Shown here: positions 43,001 to 52,900 of the stretch, piece by piece
How positions within the stretch are numbered: the first letter of the stretch is position 1
Layout: every line of letters begins with the position of its first letter
Assembly: GCA_030068145.1 (NCBI GenBank)
Contig: JAPJBO010000367.1
Span: 147,194 to 211,193 of the forward strand
Length of the DNA stretch: 64,000 nucleotides
Direction of reading: 5' to 3'
Source of the DNA: Diplonema papillatum
Lineage: Eukaryota; Euglenozoa; Diplonemea; Diplonemida; Diplonemidae
Notes under the pieces: model-generated
Databases searched by the model: none
What the model was told of the DNA's origin: nothing
What the model saw: only the letters and a program-made list of their open reading frames with translations
Translations under genes and position numbers: made by a program

Positions 43001-46000
43001 CGGCCCAAGGGAAGCCGCAACCCAGGACGGCACCAGCCGGGCCGACCTCCGCGAAACCGGGCGAACACCCAACGGGGGTCGCGCCTGCCGCGAACGGTGA
43101 GATGCATGCCGCGGCCGGAAAAAGGGCCGAGCAGGCGCAACCAGAGCCGGCGGCCCAAGGAAAGCCGCAACCCAGGACGGCACCAGCGGGGCCGACCTCC
43201 GCGAGACCGGGCGAACACCCAACGGGGGTCGCGCCTGCCGCGAACGGTGAGGTACCCGTCGCGGCCGGGAACAGGGCCGAGCGGGCGGCACCAGAGCCGG
43301 CGGCCCGGGAGAAAAAAGAGAAGGAGCAACCCGCGGCACTGGCCAGTCCGCTCGCCCCCGCTAACCCGGGTGGGTCGCTCCTGGGCGCCGGCGCTCGGGT
43401 TGGACACGCGACGGGAGCCGCGCCTGCGGCGAAGAGCGACGCCCAGGAGGAAAAGAAGAAGCCGCAGGCACCCGCCGTCTCGTCCGCCCCCGCTAACCCG
43501 GGCGGGCTTCTCCGGGTCGCACACGCAGCGGGGGTTGCCGCCGGGAACAGGGGGGGGCAGGCGGAACCAGAGCTGGCGGCCCAGGGGGAAAAGAAGAAGC
43601 CACAGGCACCCGCCGGCTCGTCCGCCCCCGCGAACCCGGGTGGGCCGCTCCGGGTTGCACACGAAACGGAGGTCGCGGAAGGCGCAGCGCCGGTTGCCGC
43701 CGGGAAAAGGGGCGGGCCGGCGGAACCAGAGCCGGCGGCGGCACGAAAGAAGAAGCAGAAGGCAAAAGGCGAGGCGCCGGTAGCCGGCGGGAAAAGGGCC
43801 CGGGAGGAACAGAGGGAGCCGCTGGCACCTGCCGGGGGTTCCACCCCCGCGCAACGGGGCGAGCCTGGGGTTGCACCCGCGCCTGCGGCGAAGGGCGACG
43901 GGGGGAAAACGACGCCACCGCCGCCCGCGAACGCGTCGGCGCCGCCGGGCCGCGGGAGCCTGGGCAGCAGCGGCAGCAGCGGCGGCGCCGCCGCCGGCTG
44001 TTCGTCGGGGGGGAGCGCGACGAGCCTGCGCGAGTGGCGGCGGCAGCAGGCGCGCGAGAAGCGGCTCGGCCGCGAGCGCATGGACCACATCCGGCGGCCG
44101 TACACGTTCGACCTCGGCGAGATCCTCGGCTGGGCCCACGCCGACGGCCAGCCGCCCCCTCCCCCCGCCGTGCCGCCCCCCCGGTTCTCCCTCGGAGACG
44201 GCGGTGCGAGCACACGCGCTGCCACGCCGCCGTTGCGCGGCGAAGCCGAGGTACCCGCGACGGTGCCGAAGGCGGGCGGGTGGGGCGGCGCGGAAAGCGG
44301 GGGGAGTGGGTCCGGGTGCCGGAAAAGGAGCAGGCTCGACGAGGTCGACTGCCGCGAGATGCGCCTCGAGCACTTCGCCTTCCCCGCAACCGGGCGGTAC
44401 AGCGCGGGGGGTGCGTCGCTGGACGCGACGCCCGACGGGCCCGGTGGCCTGTCCGACGGCGGCGGCGTTCCCCCGGACTCGGAGGACCTGTCAGTCGGCC
44501 ATTCCCTCAGCGAGTGCTCGCCGCTGTGCGGGCACCAGCTCCGGAAGCGGCGCCGGGGCATCAACGGGCGCGGCACCCTCGGACCCCAAGCGGCGGGGAC
44601 CGCCCATCCGGGCTTGTCCTCTGCGTCGCCGCCTGTGGCACACTCTCCGGGCCGTCGGTCGCCAGCGTCCAGCCGTGCGCACGCGCCGGGGCCCGAGGCG
44701 GAAGAGAATCCTTTCGAAATTCCGTCTCCATCCGCGGGACCAGTAGAAGCTGCGTCGCCGCCCGTGGCGCACTTGCCGGGCCGTCGGTCGCCAGCGCCCA
44801 GCCGTGCGCACGCGCCGGGGCCCGAGGCGGAAGAGAATCCTTTCGAAATTCCGTCGCCGTCCGCGGGGCCAGTGGAGGCTGCGCCGCACGCGGGGCGAGA
44901 CCATCTCTCGAACCCGGAATCTGATCTGCGCCCTCTTCCTTGCGTCTATCTACCGGCGCCGAAGCTGGTGGGGGATCCATTCGAAACTCCAACGCCGGCC
45001 GGCAGGCCGGTGGAAGCGCTACAGGCGGGGCGACACCATGTTTCAAGCCCGGAATCGGACCTGAGCCCTCCTAGTGCCTACACACCGGCGCCGAAACCAG
45101 CGGGGAATCGACTCGAAGCTCCAATTCCGGACGGCGCGCCGGTAGAAACGCTGCACGCGGAGCGACACCATCTTTCAAGCCCGCCGCGCCCTCCTGGTGC
45201 TTGCACACCGGTGCCAACACTAGCGGGGAGTCAATTCGAAACTCCAATTCCGGCCGACAAGCCGGGGCGGCGCCGCCTCTCGAGCCCAGGATCGGATCTG
45301 TGTCCTCCAAGTGCCTGCTGCACACCGGAGCCGGACCCCGCGGGCAATCAATTCGAAACCCCGACACGGGCCGGGAAGCCGGCGGAAACCCGGTGCCCAG
45401 AGCAGCACTCGTTCTGCCCGTCCACCCCCGCCGGTGTGCCCGAGTACACGTACGACCAGCTCCGAACCCCGGCGGCTTCCGAAAAGCCGCGGACAGAGAT
45501 GTGCGCGGAGCAACAACACCCTGGCAGCTTTCCGGTCGCGTATAGGTTCGAGCCTGCGGCGGCTGCGGACACGGCGGCCCCGGACCTGAATGCGGAGTCG
45601 GGTCGCACAAGTCCAGGGGAGCCCGCCAGCTTCCCTTTCGCGTCCCCGATGCCGGAGTTCGCTGAATATCGATTCGAGGCTCCGACGGCTGCGGACACGG
45701 CGGCGCTGACGCCATGCCCGGAACGCCGGCCCCTTGTGAATGTGGAGTCGGGTCGCACAAGTCCAGGGAAGCCCGCCAGCATCCCTTTCGCATCCCCGAT
45801 GCCAGCGTTCGAAGCTCCAGCGGACTGCGCCGAGATCCAGCGGCCTGCGCAGCCGATGCCGACGCCGTCGCGCAAGCGAAACCTGCTCGACGAATCGCCC
45901 GTGTCCAGCCCGTTGGATCAATGTTCGCAACCCTTTCCTGGGTCCTTCTCCCGGTTGGACTGGCGTTCGTACGCGAAGCCGAAGGCGAAGAAGGCGAAAG

Positions 46001-46923
46001 CGAAGACCGCCGCGGCGCTGTCGTTCGAGCTTGTATGCCTGGTGGACCATCGCGAGCGGAGCGGCGGGCGGCGCTGCGTGTTCGTCGAGAAGTTGACGAA
46101 AAAGGGGGTCGCGACCGAGGCGCGGCAGCTGCAGGCCGGGGACTTCACGTGGGTCATCCGGGGGCCCGGGCTGGAGGGCGCGACGGAGGAAGTCGTCGTC
46201 GATCTGGTGATCGAGCGCAAGCGCGCGGCAGACCTGGCGTCGAGCATCAAAACGGGCCGGTACAACGACCAGAAGCGGCGGCTCCTCACCTGCGGCCTCC
46301 GCAGAGTCGTCTACCTGCTGGAAGGCGAGTTCAGCAGCCAGCGCGTCCTTCCCCCCGCTTCGCTGCAGACCGCTTTGCACACCACCGCGTTGTTCGACGG
46401 CTTCTCGGTGCAGCAGACGAGGTCTGTTGACCACACAGTCACGTTTCTCGCTTCGCTGCACGAAGCGCTGAGGGACCAGCTGGAGGCGTACGCGCTTGCA
46501 GGGTGGAAGACGGTGCCGGAGATACAGTGGGGGGTCCCGCGGGCGATGCCGGCGGGGGCGCCGTTTCCGTTGGTGCGGCGCGGGTGCGCGAGGGCGGAGG
46601 CTGACGAGCCGCTGCCGACGTTCGGCGCGTTCAACAGCGGCGAGCGGACCCGGAGGGAGGACGACCAGGCCGCCGGCGCGTTCGAGTCGCTGCTGACGTG
46701 CGTGCACGGCGTCGGGGGCGTCGCGGCGGCGTCCATTGCCGCCGCGCACGGGACCGCGCTGGCCCTCTTCTCGTCGTACCAGCGCCTCGTCCGCGAAGAC
46801 AGGAGCGCCACCGCCCAGCTCTCCCTCGCCACCCTCCCGGCCGGCACTGCCCGCACGAAAGCTCGGTTCGTAGGGGACTTCGTCAGCAGCTCTGTCTTCA
46901 CTGCTTTTACTTCTCCGCACTGA
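40069..46923 (+). CDS. MUS81: MUS81-type structure-specific endonuclease, giant, intronless
   Basis: 2284 residues. N-terminal HhH at about 1-100 (LNGVGEWIATRI); a SAP-like segment at about 149-183 (LNQLRVFCKSKGVATSGSKPELLKRC); a weaker second one at about 228-268; winged helix at about 784-910 (YAFVLALYKHH, LLSELIRTA); ERCC4 nuclease at about 1985-2135 with LVDHRERSG, GDFTWVIRG and the catalytic VIERKRAAD; C-terminal HhH2 at about 2205-2275. MUS81 with EME1 cuts branched DNA such as stalled forks and recombination intermediates in the nucleus. Known MUS81 proteins are about 550-650 residues. The excess here is low-complexity: QRGQAG-type repeats (about 41160-41700), E/P/A-rich repeats (42950-43730) and PSRAHAPGPEAEENPF-type repeats (44630-45800). 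ATG 40069 is chosen because it starts the HhH. Confidence 0.9.
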   Translation: MANQGIVRHLNDLKKRVPDRMVRKRLSQAVESISKYPLPIESGAKARDLNGVGEWIATRIDEHLRSELHTGAAPSATSLIKAHAVLSQTVEPLSQRPASSGGGGAAAKTPAGRAPTQRAKPAKGGGGGGVVRPESASSSAASSSSSLAFETFTLNQLRVFCKSKGVATSGSKPELLKRCVAYQQPATSGPSPPSTRPAALHFDAELTAADPANTHRPGSAPPEGAQDAVSKLTASKLRVALARLNLGTAGVKSALADRLRRHAAAVAAAGGPPLDLELLSLATEKPAAAASQGAAPEPSPADDSGKAGWQAAVDARIAKLEEENRMLKDLLVASSQGQASQSQQAAFELGGAGGGKTEFSQADRWQSAVPEAVGSAPAGFNPCGVPGAGETAAFSQEDHSGASHSQRGQAGGAPTAARRLPFSAAPEAVRSAPAGFNQYGTSAGGKNAAFSQETHSGASHSQRGQAGGAPFSAAPEAVRSAPAGFYQCGASAGGKNAAFSQETHSGVSHSQRGQAGSAPAAARRLPFSAAPEAARSAPVGFNQYGSPADAAGVTPPLFRPLAVQGAWGPAAMVAPPSHRTGPCNASPLSPVSARDTPLPASSGNRSACESPLVPGSLASQAAPRSLHPSCPRYTTSPAPGGGAGVPRAAPQGAYALGPAGCGASPLSPGAGRWRGVSGVGAGGAAGFGAGPPSPGAGLSPAVSHGSRAPGGARQETQNPSAGFGSSPASPGVRLSQGMPSSQALSQGLSQGLSQGLSQGSAASGSSGKRRRPKSENAVPSSVLSAGGRYPAIQPASSSYAFVLALYKHHFDTADHSERTEAPPILLSELIRTAQPYTASRLTANPFGRDPKRTDGSKGQWFTGGTLSLNKTLAGRNLVIKHQLRAEEEAAYELTEEGKAFASHLWRCHTDRDYVNECVVRQGHGRKRKCKDADPPPEPAAREKKRPKTADPGAAVARPAGEEPVAGGTRAERAQPEPAAQGKPQPRTAPAGPTSAKPGEHPTGVAPAANGEMHAAAGKRAEQAQPEPAAQGKPQPRTAPAGPTSARPGEHPTGVAPAANGEVPVAAGNRAERAAPEPAAREKKEKEQPAALASPLAPANPGGSLLGAGARVGHATGAAPAAKSDAQEEKKKPQAPAVSSAPANPGGLLRVAHAAGVAAGNRGGQAEPELAAQGEKKKPQAPAGSSAPANPGGPLRVAHETEVAEGAAPVAAGKRGGPAEPEPAAARKKKQKAKGEAPVAGGKRAREEQREPLAPAGGSTPAQRGEPGVAPAPAAKGDGGKTTPPPPANASAPPGRGSLGSSGSSGGAAAGCSSGGSATSLREWRRQQAREKRLGRERMDHIRRPYTFDLGEILGWAHADGQPPPPPAVPPPRFSLGDGGASTRAATPPLRGEAEVPATVPKAGGWGGAESGGSGSGCRKRSRLDEVDCREMRLEHFAFPATGRYSAGGASLDATPDGPGGLSDGGGVPPDSEDLSVGHSLSECSPLCGHQLRKRRRGINGRGTLGPQAAGTAHPGLSSASPPVAHSPGRRSPASSRAHAPGPEAEENPFEIPSPSAGPVEAASPPVAHLPGRRSPAPSRAHAPGPEAEENPFEIPSPSAGPVEAAPHAGRDHLSNPESDLRPLPCVYLPAPKLVGDPFETPTPAGRPVEALQAGRHHVSSPESDLSPPSAYTPAPKPAGNRLEAPIPDGAPVETLHAERHHLSSPPRPPGACTPVPTLAGSQFETPIPADKPGRRRLSSPGSDLCPPSACCTPEPDPAGNQFETPTRAGKPAETRCPEQHSFCPSTPAGVPEYTYDQLRTPAASEKPRTEMCAEQQHPGSFPVAYRFEPAAAADTAAPDLNAESGRTSPGEPASFPFASPMPEFAEYRFEAPTAADTAALTPCPERRPLVNVESGRTSPGKPASIPFASPMPAFEAPADCAEIQRPAQPMPTPSRKRNLLDESPVSSPLDQCSQPFPGSFSRLDWRSYAKPKAKKAKAKTAAALSFELVCLVDHRERSGGRRCVFVEKLTKKGVATEARQLQAGDFTWVIRGPGLEGATEEVVVDLVIERKRAADLASSIKTGRYNDQKRRLLTCGLRRVVYLLEGEFSSQRVLPPASLQTALHTTALFDGFSVQQTRSVDHTVTFLASLHEALRDQLEAYALAGWKTVPEIQWGVPRAMPAGAPFPLVRRGCARAEADEPLPTFGAFNSGERTRREDDQAAGAFESLLTCVHGVGGVAAASIAAAHGTALALFSSYQRLVREDRSATAQLSLATLPAGTARTKARFVGDFVSSSVFTAFTSPH

Positions 46924-47280
46924 ACCCGGGTTCGACAGTATTGGATGCGGGGCAAGAACCACACCGAGTCCGTGTGGAGTATAATATGCCCGCTAGAATG
47001 CTCGGTTCGTCTTCACTGCGTTTACTTCTCCGCCCTGAAGCTGGGTTCGACAGTGATAGGATTAGGATGTGGAGCAAGAACCACACCGAGTCCGTGCGCA
47101 GAGGTGCCCGCAAGAAAGCTCGGTTCGTAGAGGACTTCGTCAGCAGCTCTGTCTTCACTGCTTTTACTTCTCCGCACTGAACCTGGGTTCGACAGTATTG
47201 GATGCGGGGCAAGAACCACACCGAGTCCGTGTGGAGTATAATATGCCCGCTAGAATGCTCGGTTCGTCTTCACTGCTTGC
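46853..47280 (+). repeat. Tandem copies of the MUS81 3' end
   Basis: The last codons and stop (AAGCTCGGTTCGTAGGGGAC ... TCTCCGCACTGA) and about 70 bp of 3' flank (GCAAGAACCACACCGAGTCC) recur three to four times, alternating long and short versions. The copies retain the terminal FTSPH-stop in places. Confidence 0.75.
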
Positions 47281-47349
47281 TTTTTGCGCACTAAACTGCC
47301 GGCGTTCGCGGCAGCCTACACTCCATTTCTCTTTTTTGGATGCGCCTGC

Positions 47350-47445
47350 TTCGTAGATATTACTCGAGAAGACCGCCAATTGCAGAATCTCAGCCGCATG
47401 AAGCACAGGGAAATCTCGGTTTGGTAGTGGGGTAAGCGGGTCAGC
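47350..47445 (+). mobile_element. Rep1 fragment
   Basis: Diverged left part (GCCTGCTTCGTAG, ACTCGAGAAGACCGCC) without the right end. Confidence 0.4.
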
Positions 47446-47689
47446 AGAGTATTCTTTGGGCGCCTCATGATGAGACTCGGGCTCTCCCTCGGTGTCTTTC
47501 CCAGCTCGCACGGATTCTAACTTCGCTGAAGACGTTGCCTTCCGGCACCGACGACACTCGCTTCTGGAGTGTTGTTCGGGCTTGCCGGCAAGTCATGTCT
47601 TTCATCTTCGTATCCCCGGCCGTGCAGTAGGCAAAAAGAATAGAGCCCGTGACATGTCAAGACAGCGCTCCCCCACGCGACCCCGCACC

Positions 47690-47830
47690 AGACCCACACC
47701 GCTGTCCTGTCTGCAGACACTCAGGTTCTGCGCTGGTGGGTGGTCCGCCTTCGGTGTCCGTGGCTTAAAGAACATGGGACCAGTGCGGGGTTGAGCACCG
47801 TACCGTTCCAAGCACGTTTTCGCAATCGGG
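47690..47830 (+). repeat. Rep7 dispersed repeat, uninterrupted
   Basis: CTGTCTGCAGACACTCAGG followed by GGTGGTCCGCC and TCCGTGGCTTAAAG, a second empty counterpart of the 9.06-kb site. Confidence 0.55.
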
Positions 47831-48204
47831 GAAGCGGACTCTCTCGTTGCGCCCCCGGAGGAATGACCTGCGCCCGCCATAGAACTCGTCTCTCTCTCTC
47901 TGACCCTCTTTCTCTCTCACAGACGTACTTCCGCTTCCTTGCCTGGCGTCCCAGCATCCGGTATTCCTTTTCGGGTGCCATCACGCGCCTCTCAGTCTGA
48001 CGAAGAGATTTGTCCATCCTTCTCGGCCGTTCCAACTTTGGCCGAGCCCCATAGATACGATCGCATTCATTTTCAATGCGGCAGACTCCATCAGGTCCGT
48101 GCCGTGCGCATCCTGAGGGGAAGGGGGTTGTGAACTGTGTACACGGTGTACTCCAGCACCGGGTGGGGGGAGCTAACGGTGCGGTCAAAGTGTCGGGAAT
48201 TTCT

Positions 48205-48432
48205 GAGAACTGCCTAGAAGAAAGGGAAAACTAAGAACACGTCTTTGTACCTTATAGCACTAGCGCAAGGGAATGTTGAGAGACTGCCTTCACCCGGGGA
48301 AACGAGCTTGGGCGAGGTCAGCTTCCATCCACTTGAATTTTTCTTTGAACCAACCACCCTGAAGGCTGCGTGAAGTTCTCTAATCGACTTTCGTGGTGCC
48401 TCAACTCCCTCAGTGAAACTGTGAGTGTGAGT
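48205..48432 (+). mobile_element. Solo B-A terminal block of the YR retrotransposon
   Basis: AGAACTGCCTAGAAGAAAGG ... CGAGCTTGGGCGAGGTCA (B) is followed by TCTTTGAACCAACCACCCTG ... CTCAGTGAAACTGTGAG (A). This is the same order as B2-A2 at 57035-57299, with no coding sequence. It is comparable to a solo LTR. Confidence 0.75.
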
Positions 48433-48517
48433 ACACCCGCAAATCCCGTGTGAAATCCAGTGGAAACCCGCAAAAAACAAGTGAACACACACTGGACACG
48501 CACTGGACTTGCGGGTT

Positions 48518-48662
48518 TCGCACCGGATTTCACACCGGATTTCACACCCGATTTCGCGCCGGATTTCGCACCGGATTTCTCACCGGATTTCACACCGGAT
48601 TTCGCACCGGATTTCACACCGGATTTCGCACCGGATTTCACGCCGGATTTCACACCGGATTT
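48518..48662. repeat. 15-bp tandem repeat
   Basis: About ten units of TTTCRCACCGGATTT. Since 15 is a multiple of three, the array is free of stops in several frames on both strands, which creates spurious GFHTGF-type and PDFTPDF-type ORFs. Confidence 0.8.
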
Positions 48663-48699
48663 CCTTTGTGCGGGTGTGGCGCACTGGATTGGCCCGCAA

Positions 48700-49194
48700 A
48701 TCCTGTGCGCCACGCCTGCACAAAGGACCGCACACTTTAGCCCCCCCCGCCCGGTTGTTGGAGCACACCGTGTCCGTCGCAGCTTTTTACCTTCCGTCTG
48801 CGCACCGAAGCTTCTCGCCTCTCATATCTGATCAACTCCCTCCCCTACTCCAAGCAGGATTCCTGCGTCTTTATCCCATCTATTAAATGCTCTTTTCTCA
48901 CGACCAGGACGACCAGGGGCACCCCCACCCCACCCTGCACGGGGCCGCCGCGGCTTGGCAGACGTGCCGCTGCCCGGGAAAACAAGAAGAAAGCAACAAA
49001 ACGTCGAAAGGCACCAAGAACCCGCATGCCCCCGTCGGAAACGCACGGAAGAAAGCAACAAGCGTTGGCCGACGGGTCGTCTCCGCTAGCTGCTCTAGAT
49101 AGAATCGTAAGCTAGAAAGCAACCGGTCTTTCCTCCTGTCCCTTCCTTCTCTTCTGCGGCGAGACCGGGAACCACACGCAACCTCACCTGACAA
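48700..49194. other. Intergenic, no supported gene
   Basis: Nothing recognised. Confidence 0.3.
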
Positions 49195-49440
49195 GGGTCA
49201 CCCACAACCGTCACAGAGAAAGCGGGCCAGCGGCACGGCGTGATGAGAGTGATCCCACAGACCCACAGAAGGGTAATAACAGAACCCGCTCGCACAGAAA
49301 AGTAAGCAGGCGGCGTGATGAGAGTGATCATGTCACAAAGAAAGCAGGCCAGCGGCACGAGCGTGATGAGAGTGATCCCACAGTCGCAAGGAAGGGTAGT
49401 GACAGAACCCCAGAAAGTAGGCCAGCGGCACGTGATGAAG
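49195..49440 (+). repeat. Short array related to the 34-kb minisatellite
   Basis: Several diverged units with CGTCACAGAGAAAGCGGGCC, GATGAGAGTGATC and AGAAGGGTAATAACAGA, matching units at 34115-34985 but without the homogeneous core. Confidence 0.65.
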
Positions 49441-49853
49441 CGGAATCTCAAGCGAACCTTAACTCGAACAACACAACATGCAGAACGTGCGGAGCCCAAG
49501 CCAGCATCCCTTACCGGATGTGAAACTTGGTGCGACAGATGGTTAAACGAAGCAACATGACAGAAGTGGGGCACAGGTCGTTGAGAACCGAGAACTGCAA
49601 ATAGGTGGCCGGGCGAGCTTTCCGTTTCGTGAGCTCGCAAGGGCCTACCACGTCGACACGCGGTTGTCAACGCACCCCACCACCGGAGCTGGCTGCCCCG
49701 AGAACTCCAGGAATGACTACACCCATATGCATGCTTCTATTTACTACGGAGACTTTAAAACCTCGGAGTTTCAAGCGAACTTTCACTCTAAACCACAATA
49801 AACGCTAAAAAGGTTGAACGAGTCAAAAGGTAGCACCAAAGGAAGCCGAGATA

Positions 49854-49922
49854 ATGCCGAAAGATCCGGAGTTCGAATACATCTCACGAGTCAACCTCGC
49901 AGTCATCATCGAGTCGTTGCTG
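49854..49922 (+). CDS. RIIa-like gene exon 1
   Basis: 23 codons from ATG 49854 (MPKDPEFEYISRVNLAVII...), donor CTG|GTACGA. Confidence 0.65.
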
Positions 49923-52900
49923 GTACGATTTTTCCTCTTTTCTTTTGTATAAGCACCTGCTTTGTAGGAAATGCTTGAGGAGACTGCCAGTTGCGATAGA
50001 TCAAAGGAGGTAAATGTGCTGCAGCCCACACGAAACACAGGTAAATCTGGGTTCAGTGGCGGGTGTAAGCGTTCAACAAAAAATACCCATTTTGTAGTTG
50101 GATTGGTTCTCCCCTCTAGCCTCCTTCGAAGTAAGCACAAGGCAGCCCCTCGAGTATTTTAGTCTTCAAATAAACAAGTTTTCTTCTGCTGACCACATGA
50201 CGTGGTGCCACGGGAACTCCCAAGAAAAATGAAGCAAGTGGGGAGGGAGGGATGGGAAGCAAGCTACTTTGTTTCTCTGGACGGATTGGGAGCGGCAAAC
50301 CTGTCGTTCGGATTATTATTAGGGTAAAGTCCCTTGTATGGACACCTGACTTTGAAAAAGTCCCTTGTATGACAGCAAACTTTCGAAATTCCCTTGTATG
50401 GACACCTGACTTTGGAAAAGTCCCTTGTATGGACGAGATATTTTTTTATAGCCCCTTGTATGGACAAACTTTCCAGGTCCCTTATTTGGACACCTGATTT
50501 TGGAAAAGTCCCTTGCACGGTGTAGTGAAACCTGCTTGCTGCACGGCGACCCGTGGAATGATCTGATGTTGGGGTTCACCCATGTACACATTAGCAAAGC
50601 TGCGGTGAAATTGGAGCCTTCACATTCTGAGTGGAAAGGGTATGAAAAGGCATCAAAGAGCGACATCATGCCGTGTCAGAACAATCCAGAGAAGAAACCA
50701 CGTTCCGCTTTATGTGTTCCCGGCAAGGTAAGTTCGGTGTCCTGGGGAGAACCCCTTCCACAGCAGCCTCGAGTCCTTTGTCCCTGTCAGAAATGAGGCC
50801 AAAGTTGCTGCCAGCGTGTATTTCGCTCAGATTTTGAAGGAATCGAGACCATGACTCTGTATCTTCCGTGGTTCCCAAAGCGTAGCAAATGGGAATTGTG
50901 CCGAGGTTGGCGTCGATGCCAACAGCACTGAAAAGCACCCCCCCCCTTTCCATGTGCGCGGCGTCAATGCTTATCAGTGGGACCACGTGGGCGGTCGCAC
51001 GGATCGCGGCCCCGAAGGCCAGGAAACAAAATGTAAACCGCCTGCCTTCTTCATCGCGCTTGGTGTACACCCGACTACGCGAGTCCGGATCTACTGCTCT
51101 GATGGCAGCAAAATACGGGTTGCTCTCTGTGAACGCCGGAGCTTCGTCGCTGAAGGTAACAGACCGTTAGCACCCGTTCAAAAAAACTGTCGGCCGATGG
51201 AAAAAGTGCACCCACCACTGGCAACACAGAAGTTGTGTCCGGTGACACAGGGGCAGTCCCAACAGCTTCGTCTTCGTCTTCATCTTCGTCTTCGTCTTCG
51301 TCTTCGTTGTCTGATGCATTCCCGGAGTCCGTCTCGTTCGTCTCAGACGCCAAAGACCCGGTTTTGCCAACCTTTTCGCTCCTCTTCAAGAGTTTACGCA
51401 ATGCAGCTAGCAATACATCTGGCTCACCCTTGAGGGCTTCAACGCCATCATTCAAATCCTCGCGAAACGCAAGGCTAAGAACATCACTCTTTTCATCCGT
51501 AGAGGCGAATGGGAGGTCCTTCAGAATCAAAAAAACTGTCGCCTCGGTCATCTTTGCTATGACTTTATCATACCCCTAACACTGCAAATATTTTGGATTT
51601 GCAAAGGGAAAGGGGAGGGGGGCGCACACACAAAACTTTTGCAATGGAGAGCAGGCTTCCGAACACAATAGTGCACCAGGGTATTCGAAAATACGTCGTC
51701 CATACAAGGGTCTTGAGCCAATTCACTTACCCCCCCTGAAAGCGACTTGAGCTCGATTACACTCGATTACGCGTCGATTACACTCGATTACACTCGATTA
51801 CACTCGATTACGATCGATTACAATCGATCAGCTTTTGGTGAATTGCGGGGGTACTGTAACAATTGATTAAACACACAGCACTCAGCCAATCCTGATTAGC
51901 CGATGCAACGTGTCTATTATCGAGCCTTCTTCTGGGGCTAAAGATGCTGATAGCACGATCATCGAATGTCGAACAAAAAGAAGCATATTCGTCTGAAAAA
52001 AGGATGTAGCCAGGCAGTGCAGCAGGGGACGAGGAAGTTCGGACTGACTTGTGGAAGCAGGTTGTCGAGTGCATAGGGGCTCGGGTACCCGTTTTCCCGT
52101 ATTAGCAACCTTTGCAATTTAGCGCAGCTAATACTCGAGCCTTTTGGCATTCCCTGCGGGGCAGTTCCAGGCGATAGGGCAAGCGCTTGGCAGACACCCT
52201 GTCCTCGAAGATGTCAAGTTTCTGTTTGTGGGTTCGATCTCCCTGGCGACAACAAGGCGGTTGAAAACGGAGGCTAATCTCACCTTTAGGCACTGCAATG
52301 TCACGCATGCCATTGTCAGACGCTACCGTCTGGCATTGCGCAATTCGTGCCATAGTCGTTGGGGGTATTGACAAGGGGGTTCAGTGGACACTCATCTGTT
52401 GGCTCCTCGTTACTGCCCACGTAGGTTCCGGGAGGTCTGCTTGGCTGCACGCGGCTTGTGGTGTTGCTTCGTTCTTGAACTTTTTCTTCGGCTTCATGCG
52501 GTTCATCGTCCCGGCCTGCCCCTGGTACACGACTCGTCTCGTCTCCGTAGCTCGTCTATCCTGCTTCACTTCGTGCTTCCATCGAGCCTACTTGCGCTGT
52601 CACATTCCGATGGGTAGTGCGTCTGCGGGAGGAACCTGCCGTTATTGTGGCTGACACACCCTGTCCCTGCGGCCTTCATCGCTGTCTGCTCTCGTGCGGC
52701 CACTGTGGGGCATGATTCCGCCTCGGATCCTCGGTTGTGCTCCTTAGCTGGATCGCTAGCTCGATAAGAAGAGCTGGTGTGTGGGCACAAGCGAATGTGG
52801 TTGCGGTTGCGGGCCGGCCGGCGTGACTGCGAGCAGACAGGCTGCATGCGCGTGGGCCCAATCGCGCCATTCACGCGGTACTCCAAAGGCCTAATCGGGC

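Noticed and set aside
42346-44576. Long antisense frames (up to 675 codons) across the MUS81 gene
   Set aside because: They lie opposite very GC-rich, repetitive coding sequence, show low-complexity R/A/P text with no domains, and contradict the sense frame with a complete MUS81 architecture.
48450-48886. Repetitive proteins GFHTGF..., PDFTPDF... and SHRISHRI...
   Set aside because: All are readings of the same 15-bp tandem repeat in different frames, without start context or flanking coding sequence.
51140-51170. A 24-nt micro-intron (GTGCTAACGG ... CCTTCAG) in the MULE transposase
   Set aside because: It has donor- and acceptor-like ends, but 24 is a multiple of three and so removing it does not repair the one-base frame offset. 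Ordinary decay is simpler.
52298-52654. 118-codon frame inside the nested 2.15-kb element
   Set aside because: It overlaps a Rep6-like dispersed block and has no transposase features, so it is not supported as a gene.
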